Shown: positions 57,656 to 64,000 of the stretch, in pieces
How the letters are laid out: every line of letters starts with the position of its first letter
Position numbering within the stretch: the first letter of the stretch is position 1
Virus record (IMG/VR): IMGVR_UViG_3300030294_000005
Coordinates: 124,001 to 188,000 of that record
Direction: 5' to 3' (one strand)
Source: a virus
DNA length: 64,000 bases
Notes under the pieces: model-generated
What the model saw: the letters and a program-made list of their open reading frames with translations, nothing else
Told to the model about the DNA's origin: nothing
Database searches by the model: none
Program-made: the position numbers and the translations under genes

Positions 57656-57956
57656 AAGAGTTGGATTTATAGTCCAACATTCTGGTGGATATAATCGTGA
57701 ATATCATATAACTAAAATGTCTGAAAGATTAGATATAGATAGAGATACATTAGCTATGCTTTTTAAAGAAGCTTCAAAAAGTAACATATTACAATATATT
57801 GATTTATTAGAAACAGGAGTTCCTATAGAGAAAGTATTTAGTATGGTAGATAATGATAATAGAATAGCACATGAAAGAATGATAAGATTTATGGCTTATA
57901 CTTCAAAATATTTTACAGCATTTAATTATCTAGATAAAGGTAGGGGATATCTATGA
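57627..57956 (+). CDS. Hypothetical protein
   Basis: A 109-residue protein with NREYHITKMSERLDIDRDTLAML, which could form a helix-turn-helix, but the pattern is not clear enough to name. The ATG has GGGGGAG upstream, inside the previous gene. Confidence 0.6.
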   Translation: MKLLYNGIHRRVGFIVQHSGGYNREYHITKMSERLDIDRDTLAMLFKEASKSNILQYIDLLETGVPIEKVFSMVDNDNRIAHERMIRFMAYTSKYFTAFNYLDKGRGYL

Positions 57957-58063
57957 TTATAGGATTGATGATAACTGGAGTTTTCTTATTTTTAATATTA
58001 GATGCTTCAGAAAAGTCAGGTAAAGCATATTTAGAATATCTTAAAAATAATCCAGATGAGTAA
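57953..58063 (+). CDS. 36-residue single-TM peptide
   Basis: ATG overlaps the stop of the previous gene (ATGA), with TAGGGG upstream. It encodes a hydrophobic N-terminal helix (MIIGLMITGVFLFLIL) and a charged tail. A typical small phage membrane peptide of unknown role. Confidence 0.6.
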   Translation: MIIGLMITGVFLFLILDASEKSGKAYLEYLKNNPDE

Positions 58064-58075
58064 GGAGAATTAATT

Positions 58076-58342
58076 ATGAAAGAGGATATTAAAGAATTAT
58101 TAATAGAGAATGAAGAATTACGTAAATTATATAATATTGATGTTATTTTCAAAAAATGTATTGATGTTGCAGATAAAACTAATATGAATATTAAAGAAGC
58201 TTTAATCTTTACTTTAATTAAAGTATTTGAAGTTAAGAAAATATTATATGATAATATGATTAAGATTACTTTAGAATCTAATTTAAAATTTAAATTAGAT
58301 AAGGATGCTAAATTTGTAAAATTAGAAGAGGAGAGTAAATAG
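58076..58342 (+). CDS. Small charged helical protein
   Basis: An 88-residue, highly charged helical protein (coiled-coil-like). AAGGAG precedes the ATG. It adjoins the next gene without a gap. Function unknown. Confidence 0.65.
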   Translation: MKEDIKELLIENEELRKLYNIDVIFKKCIDVADKTNMNIKEALIFTLIKVFEVKKILYDNMIKITLESNLKFKLDKDAKFVKLEEESK

Positions 58343-58930
58343 ATGAAGATAGATTATGCTACTATAATGATTATATTAACCATTATTCTAGTTCCTATAA
58401 TAGTTCCTACATTAATTTTATGGTTAACCCATATAACTATGACCAAAGATTATTCTGAGAAATGGGCTTGGGGTAGTTTTAAGTCATTTAAAATTCAATT
58501 TGAAAAAAGTAATATGAAAAAAAATGAGTATCCTTTAGGAGGATACTCTAGCGGATTTGATTGTAAATGTGAATTTAATTTAGGTATTATAAAATTTAAT
58601 TATATAGGAATGTTACTCAATCCTATAGATTATATTAGAGCTGCATTGTATATCAAATCATTACCTAAAACTATACCTGATACTTTTGATTGGGAAGAAT
58701 TTAAAAAGGTATATTATATTATACTTATTAAAGATCATGAGCATCCTAAATATATACAGGTTTTAGATAATGGATATTTAATAACACCAGAGATTTGTGA
58801 TTCTACAAGATATACTTATAAGTATGATGCCGAAAAAGAATTAGATATAGTATCAGAAATATTTAAAAATAGAACATTTGAAATAATGGATATAGATGGA
58901 TATCTTAGTAGAGTGGATAGTTCGATATAA
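58343..58930 (+). CDS. Membrane-anchored hypothetical protein
   Basis: A 195-residue protein with an N-terminal TM helix (TIMIILTIILVPIIVPTLIL) and a cytoplasmic or extracytoplasmic alpha/beta domain without recognised motif. GAGGAG lies in the end of the previous gene. A terminator closes the unit. Confidence 0.65.
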   Translation: MKIDYATIMIILTIILVPIIVPTLILWLTHITMTKDYSEKWAWGSFKSFKIQFEKSNMKKNEYPLGGYSSGFDCKCEFNLGIIKFNYIGMLLNPIDYIRAALYIKSLPKTIPDTFDWEEFKKVYYIILIKDHEHPKYIQVLDNGYLITPEICDSTRYTYKYDAEKELDIVSEIFKNRTFEIMDIDGYLSRVDSSI

Positions 58931-58952
58931 AATGGGTTATTCAACCCATTTT
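58929..58952 (+). terminator. Hairpin terminator
   Basis: AAAATGGGTT and AACCCATTTT form a 10-bp stem with a 4-base loop, followed by TATTTTTT. Confidence 0.85.
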
Positions 58953-59009
58953 TATTTTTTATTATAATGATAACTATTAAATAACCAATATATTTAGGAG
59001 GGATATAAT

Positions 59010-59315
59010 ATGAGTAATAATTCAGATCTTGAAACAGTTACTATGGAATTAATAGAATCTGACAAACTTACAAAAAATAGTAATGTCTATCCAGCTTCAA
59101 TTTTAGATAATAATAAAGAACTTCATTCTATAATAACACCTGTTATTACAAAACATAATATAGAAAAGTTATTTATACTAAATAAAGATTCTGTTAAAGA
59201 TATTGAAGATATTAAAAATATCTTAGACTTTATTATTAAAACATTAAATATACGATCAGGTGATGGAACTACATTATATGGTTTAAGTGAAATAATACAA
59301 TATTTAAAACAATAA
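59010..59315 (+). CDS. Hypothetical acidic protein
   Basis: A 101-residue soluble acidic protein without recognised motif. GGAGGG precedes the ATG. It is 14 bases upstream of the recombinase gene and may be cotranscribed as an accessory factor. Confidence 0.65.
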   Translation: MSNNSDLETVTMELIESDKLTKNSNVYPASILDNNKELHSIITPVITKHNIEKLFILNKDSVKDIEDIKNILDFIIKTLNIRSGDGTTLYGLSEIIQYLKQ

Positions 59316-59329
59316 AGGAGGAAATATAT

Positions 59330-60580
59330 ATGCCATCATTATTAGCAGAGAATTTTAGAACGGCAGTTTCTAAACTCAAAGATTATCGTATGAAAGTTGA
59401 AACAGAACATTCTGTAGGATATTCTACAGGATTTTTAAGTTTTGATTTTACTAATGGTACAGTTGTTCATGTAAACTCAAAGGAAAAGAAATTCGATTAT
59501 TATTCTATAGGAATTACAGATGGGTCTATGGTAATGGTAATAGGAAGAGCTGGTTGCGGTAAAACTACATGGGTAGTACAAGCGGCTGCAAATATTATAA
59601 GAGCTTTCAAAACATCATGCATATTTCATGATGATATTGAAGGTGGTATAAATGATTCAAGAACTGAATTACTTACAAAATTTCATGGAGATGAATTAAA
59701 AGATAAATATATTCATAGGAATACTGGTATAACAGCAGAAAACTTCTATGAAAGAATAAAGATAGTTCATGATATGAAAATTAATAATAGATCTGATTAT
59801 GAATATGATACAGGTCTTTATGATAGTTCAGGAAATAGAATATTTAAACTAGATCCTACAGTATATATATTAGATTCTTTAGCATTATTAATGCCAGAGC
59901 AGTATACAACTGAGGACGAATTATCTGGACAGATGTCTGCTACATCAACAGCTAGAGCCAATGCTAGTATCTTTAAGAGAATAGTTCCAATGCTAAAATC
60001 TGCAAATATAATTTTATTTGTAATTAATCATATAAATCAAAAGATTGAGATAAGTGCATTCTCTAGAACTAAATCTCAAGTTAGTTATTTAAAACAGGGT
60101 GAAACACTTCCAGGAGGAAATGCTCCAATCTATTTAGCTAATAATATGATAAGAGTAGATGATCATAGTAAGTTAAAAGAATCAGAAGGTTTTGGTATTG
60201 CTGGAACATTAGTAGACTTTACTTTAGTTAAATCAAGAACTAATAGAGCTGGTAGTGTTGCTACCTTAGTATTTGATCAAGAAAATGGTTACGATGAAGA
60301 GTTATCATTATTCTTCCTATTAAAAGAAGCAGGTAAGATTAATGGTGCAGGAGTTGGTTTATACTTAGGAGATAGAAATGATGTTAAGTTCTCACAGAAG
60401 AGCTTTAAAGATAAGATAGCCAAACATGATGATATAAAACAATTATTTATGGAAGAAGTAATAGTAGTATTAAAAGGAATATTAGAAAGTCAAGGATCTA
60501 ATAATAGTGAAACAGAAACCCGTTCTGATTTAGAATTGACCGATACTATTCTAAATATGATAAATGAAGAAGCAGCTTAA
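59330..60580 (+). CDS. RecA/UvsX-like recombinase
   Basis: A 416-residue protein. Walker A GRAGCGKT at residues 72-79, Walker B VYILDSLALL near residue 180, an NHINQK segment (motif like the RecA L2 region) and SATSTARANASIFKRIVP in between. The first 70 residues hold the small N-terminal domain and the last 60 are a charged tail. It pairs homologous DNA for recombination-dependent replication and repair, as T4 UvsX does. AAAGGAGG precedes the ATG. Confidence 0.85.
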   Translation: MPSLLAENFRTAVSKLKDYRMKVETEHSVGYSTGFLSFDFTNGTVVHVNSKEKKFDYYSIGITDGSMVMVIGRAGCGKTTWVVQAAANIIRAFKTSCIFHDDIEGGINDSRTELLTKFHGDELKDKYIHRNTGITAENFYERIKIVHDMKINNRSDYEYDTGLYDSSGNRIFKLDPTVYILDSLALLMPEQYTTEDELSGQMSATSTARANASIFKRIVPMLKSANIILFVINHINQKIEISAFSRTKSQVSYLKQGETLPGGNAPIYLANNMIRVDDHSKLKESEGFGIAGTLVDFTLVKSRTNRAGSVATLVFDQENGYDEELSLFFLLKEAGKINGAGVGLYLGDRNDVKFSQKSFKDKIAKHDDIKQLFMEEVIVVLKGILESQGSNNSETETRSDLELTDTILNMINEEAA

Positions 60581-60595
60581 AAAAATAGATAATCA

Positions 60596-60603
60596 TATAT
60601 TAT
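60596..60603 (+). promoter_or_regulatory. Putative early promoter (TATATTAT core)
   Basis: TATATTAT within AGATAATCATATATTATATA, 67 bases upstream of the RNAP beta gene. A 12-bp hairpin (ATATCTGATAGA / TCTATCAGATAT, 60604-60636) without a T-run follows in the leader. Confidence 0.55.
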
Positions 60604-60670
60604 ATATCTGATAGAAGTTATGAATCTATCAGATATTTACATATTCTTAGTGTGAAGGGATGATTATGAT

Positions 60671-62854
60671 ATGGCAGATCCAAGTTTAATTAATAACGTT
60701 TTAGAAGCAGGAAAAAGATTAACATCAAAAGAACAAATGTTAGGTAAAGGATTGAATATGCCTTTTAACGCTCTAAATTCAGGAGCAAGAAAAATAATGT
60801 TTTCTACACAGATGGATCATCGTGTAGATTTGTTTAACCCAGAAGCCCCATTAATAAGCACGGGGTATGAAAATAGATTTGGTGAATATACATCTTCTTT
60901 TATCAAATCTGATAGTAGATATATGGTAATTGCTAAGATAGAAAAATTCTCTCATCTTCCAGGGCATCATTATTATTTAGTGTTAAAGAAGTTTGATAGT
61001 GATGAATATGAAATTATTGAGAGAGTAATGTATGAGCATGTTACTGAAGCTTACGGATATCTATATAATACAAAATATATGGATCATCTAAAGATTGGAA
61101 GTATAGTAGAAACTAATGATGTTATACGAAAAAGCACATCATATGATGAATATGATAATAGAATGGATGGGGTTAATTTAATAACAACATATCTATCTAA
61201 TGAAGATACAAAAGAAGATGGAATTGTAGTAGCAAGGTCTGTAACTGAAAAGTTAGCATGTCCATTAATTAAGACTATCCAAATAATAATCAATGATAAT
61301 GATATACCACTTAATATGTATGGCGATGATAATATATATAAAATAATGCCAGATATAGGAGAGAGCATAAAGAAGGGTATATTGTGTGCTATGAGAAGAG
61401 AGAAAAAAGAAGAATCATTATTTAATCAATCTCTTCAACATCTTCAATCATTAATGATGTCAGATGATAAGTTTATAGCAAAAGGACAAATTATAGATAT
61501 AGATGTATACTGTAATAATCCTGAGATATTAAAAGAATCATACTATGCTACACAAATAAAATATTATAGTGATAATAGTTTTAGATTTATGAATGATATT
61601 GTAAATGTTATTAAACCTATAATAGAAGATAATGTTAATAAGTGTAGTTATGAATTACAGAAAATATATTATGATTGTAAGAAGATAGTAGTAGATGGGA
61701 AGAAGTATATAAAAGATAAACCATTCTCTAATACTATAATAAATATAACTATATTAGAGAAGAGTGTATTAGCAGTAGGAGATAAGATATCTAATAGATA
61801 TGGTGGTAAAGGAGTAGTTTCTAAGATAAGAGAAGATGATCTAATGCCATTATTAAAAGATACAGGTGAGAGGGTTGAAGTAATATTTAATTCAGCAACA
61901 TGTATAAATAGAGAAAATATAGGTCAATTATTTGAGACATCGCTAAACGATATATCTAATAAATTACTTCATTATATGGAGAATGTATTAGATACAGATG
62001 AATGTAATGAGATGTATAGAGATTTGGTTTATTTAACTAATAGGGAACAAGGCGAGAAGGTAGATGAATTATTATCTAGATTATCTCCTGAAGAACAGCA
62101 TTATTTCTTTGACTCTGTAATATCAGATAGTGGCATAATGCTTAGTATGAAACCTATAAGTGATCCAATGAATATTGATATGCTGTCTGCAATATATGAT
62201 AAATTTCCTTATATAAAACAGCATAAGGTAACAGTGCCACAAAGGGATTCTAATGGTAATGTAAGATATCTAGAAACTAGAAGAAGATTGACTTGTGGAA
62301 AACAATATATCTATAGATTAAAACAATATGCTGAAGAAAAGTTTAGTGCGACTTCACTTTCTTCAACAAATATAAGAAATGAAAATAGTAGAAGCTCTGC
62401 TAAAAAATCTTATAAAACAATATTTACAAAAACTCCAATAAGATTTGGAGAAATGGAATCTGGAAACTTATTACATCTTGGTGCAGAAAATGTAGTTATT
62501 AACTTATTACTATATTCCGCATCTCCTAAAGGAAGAAGACTTGCTGAAGAATTATTAATTGGTAATCCGTTTGATATAAATGTTAAATTGGACGACCAAT
62601 CTACAAATAGAGGTGTTGAAATTCTTAATGCATATTTATTAACAATGGGATTAAGAATAGAATTTGTAAAAACACAAAAAACTAAAAAAGCACCTATTAA
62701 GTTTACACCTATTATAGTTCCAGCAAATAGAACTCCAATACGATTTGTTAATCCAGATGATAAGATGATTAAAGAGTATCTAGATAATTTTGGTAAGAAA
62801 TCAAAATCACCTATTAAATTTGTTCCAATATCATTTGTAGGAAGGACTGATTAA
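60671..62854 (+). CDS. Multisubunit RNA polymerase beta subunit, C-terminal half
   Basis: A 727-residue protein. Recognised beta blocks are TKEDGIVVARS (cellular EDAIVISE, about residue 181), GDKISNRYGGKGVVSKI (370-386, cellular GDKMAGRHGNKGVISKI) and TPIRFGEMESGNLLHLGAENV (cellular QRFGEMEVWALEAYGA). The N-terminal half of beta must be encoded outside the window or be undetected. Four [TAS]PI[KR]F repeats lie in the C-terminal 150 residues. An early-type promoter upstream favours the non-virion polymerase. The ligase gene follows after one base. GAAGGGATG precedes the ATG. Confidence 0.95.
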   Translation: MADPSLINNVLEAGKRLTSKEQMLGKGLNMPFNALNSGARKIMFSTQMDHRVDLFNPEAPLISTGYENRFGEYTSSFIKSDSRYMVIAKIEKFSHLPGHHYYLVLKKFDSDEYEIIERVMYEHVTEAYGYLYNTKYMDHLKIGSIVETNDVIRKSTSYDEYDNRMDGVNLITTYLSNEDTKEDGIVVARSVTEKLACPLIKTIQIIINDNDIPLNMYGDDNIYKIMPDIGESIKKGILCAMRREKKEESLFNQSLQHLQSLMMSDDKFIAKGQIIDIDVYCNNPEILKESYYATQIKYYSDNSFRFMNDIVNVIKPIIEDNVNKCSYELQKIYYDCKKIVVDGKKYIKDKPFSNTIINITILEKSVLAVGDKISNRYGGKGVVSKIREDDLMPLLKDTGERVEVIFNSATCINRENIGQLFETSLNDISNKLLHYMENVLDTDECNEMYRDLVYLTNREQGEKVDELLSRLSPEEQHYFFDSVISDSGIMLSMKPISDPMNIDMLSAIYDKFPYIKQHKVTVPQRDSNGNVRYLETRRRLTCGKQYIYRLKQYAEEKFSATSLSSTNIRNENSRSSAKKSYKTIFTKTPIRFGEMESGNLLHLGAENVVINLLLYSASPKGRRLAEELLIGNPFDINVKLDDQSTNRGVEILNAYLLTMGLRIEFVKTQKTKKAPIKFTPIIVPANRTPIRFVNPDDKMIKEYLDNFGKKSKSPIKFVPISFVGRTD

Positions 62855-62855
62855 A

Positions 62856-64000
62856 ATGAATGACATAATAAGGAAAGTTTTAGATGAAGTAAGACAAGGG
62901 AATAAAACTTTTCTTACTGATTTAGAAACTATGAGTAAGATAAACTCATATGTAGAAATGGTAATAAAATCAAATACACATTCCAATGATGATATAGAAA
63001 ATATGAAAGGTATGTTAGAGATTTCTAACATACTTTTTAATAACACAGATAGAGATTTTATATTATTAGAGGATGGGGTATATGATTTATTAATTGAAAA
63101 ATGTAAAAAATATGATCCAAATTATTTAGTAGGAGCAAAACCTGTTTATTTTGCTCCTACAAATAATGACTCATTGACTAAACTAAAATCAAAAGTTATA
63201 AGATTTGTTGATCAAGATAAGATAGATGATATGTTATATGGAAATGATATATTCAAATATGAAGAAATAAAAAGAACTGATATATTGAAGAGTCCAATAA
63301 CATTTAAGAATACTGATGTGATAGCTAAGAGAGTAGTAAATACAAAACATAACTATCCAAAATTAGTAGGGACTTTAGATAAGGGTAAATTTGTATTAAG
63401 TTCTCAAGCAAAAGAAAAAGGTGTATATGATGATAATAATGTAAAAATATTAGAAAGGGATTTCTTTAAGAAACATATAGATGATGGAATCTTAGATCCA
63501 AATAGAAAGTTCTATATAGTTGCAGAATTAAAATATGATGGAATTTCTGTTGAAGGAGATGTTACAAATCAGATAGAAGGAGGAAGAACTAGAGGAGATA
63601 CAAATGAAGATATTGCAGCTGACCTAACTCCTATATTAAGAGGTTATAGATTTAGATATGCTCCAATGATAGATGAAGCTTTTGGGATGAAATTTGAAGC
63701 TATAATGACTCATAATAATTTAGCAAAATATAATGTAATCAAACAGAAAGATTATAAGAATTGTAGAACTGCTATCTCTGGATTATTTGCATCGTCTGAT
63801 GCTCCACAGTTTAGAGACTTTATAACATTAGTACCTTTAGCAACTTCTATAGAAGACATTGATAGACTTTCTGAAATAGAATTTATGAATAAGTATTACA
63901 ATTCTGGAGAAAGATTAAGATATTCAGTATTGTATGGTAACTATGTAGATATACTATTTCAGATAAAGAAATTTGTAGAAGAGGCAGAATATCTTAGACC
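62856..64000 (+). CDS. NAD-dependent DNA ligase (3' end cut by window edge)
   Basis: 381 codons are present and the frame stays open to the edge. LKYDGIS at about residues 225-231 holds the AMP-accepting Lys226; NYPKLVGTLDKGKF before it and RTRGDTNEDI after it are the adenylation-domain motifs of bacterial LigA-type enzymes, and FEAIMT stands for the usual RGE block. It seals nicks during replication using NAD. The first 140 residues have no clear match. The RNAP beta stop codon is one base before the ATG, so they share a transcript. Confidence 0.9.
   Translation, partial: MNDIIRKVLDEVRQGNKTFLTDLETMSKINSYVEMVIKSNTHSNDDIENMKGMLEISNILFNNTDRDFILLEDGVYDLLIEKCKKYDPNYLVGAKPVYFAPTNNDSLTKLKSKVIRFVDQDKIDDMLYGNDIFKYEEIKRTDILKSPITFKNTDVIAKRVVNTKHNYPKLVGTLDKGKFVLSSQAKEKGVYDDNNVKILERDFFKKHIDDGILDPNRKFYIVAELKYDGISVEGDVTNQIEGGRTRGDTNEDIAADLTPILRGYRFRYAPMIDEAFGMKFEAIMTHNNLAKYNVIKQKDYKNCRTAISGLFASSDAPQFRDFITLVPLATSIEDIDRLSEIEFMNKYYNSGERLRYSVLYGNYVDILFQIKKFVEEAEYLR

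Overview
The window is one continuous stretch of a large, very AT-rich tailed-phage genome. Almost every base is coding, genes are small and tightly packed on both strands, and strong AGGAGG-type ribosome sites are followed by bidirectional hairpin terminators. No tRNA, rRNA, IS element or CRISPR array was seen. The content is that of a jumbo phage with its own multisubunit RNA polymerase. It has split beta and beta-prime fragments, including two different beta C-terminal polypeptides (so two enzymes), a DnaB-like helicase, a RecA/UvsX-like recombinase, a Dda/RecD-like helicase, both type II topoisomerase subunits, an NAD-dependent DNA ligase and a tubulin/FtsZ-like GTPase. The host is probably a low-GC Gram-positive (Firmicutes): the lysis genes are an amidase with peptidoglycan-binding repeats plus a glucosaminidase, base composition is extremely AT-rich, and ribosome sites are strong. 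This is inference; the closest described phages I can think of are the PBS1/AR9 and phiKZ-type giants.

Layout. 1-6.0 kb: small accessory genes, including a RyR-domain protein, a PEBP-like protein with two paralogous partners, and a HAD phosphatase. 6.0-9.4 kb: two probable virion proteins. 9.4-20 kb: RNAP beta-prime C-terminal half, a run of small early genes (among them an Xre-type HTH protein carrying a copy of the beta-prime zinc-binding module), then the beta-prime N-terminal half with the catalytic Asp triad. 20-27 kb: virion or tail proteins and membrane proteins, mostly on the minus strand. 27-31 kb: PD-(D/E)XK nuclease, then holin-like, sensor-like and amidase genes. 31-36 kb: tail-fibre genes, an SbcD-like nuclease and a tandem adhesin-like pair. 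36-49 kb: helicases, a Q/G-rich zinc protein, an HNH homing endonuclease and topoisomerase genes. 49-53 kb: membrane metalloprotease, a late operon ending in the short beta C-terminal protein. 53-59 kb: glucosaminidase, tubulin and small membrane proteins. 59-64 kb: recombinase, the large beta C-terminal half and DNA ligase (runs off the right edge).

Two promoter-like motifs explain much of this organisation. One, AACA-N6-TAA (best form AACATATAAATAA), lies directly before the ribosome site of most structural, lysis and tail units. The other, an AT-rich element with core TATATTAT followed by RATATGAATAA, precedes small accessory genes and RNAP genes. They look like late and early phage-specific promoters read by the two phage polymerases. 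The most unusual single gene is the HTH protein at 12970-13464, whose C-terminal half mimics the zinc module of the phage's own RNAP.
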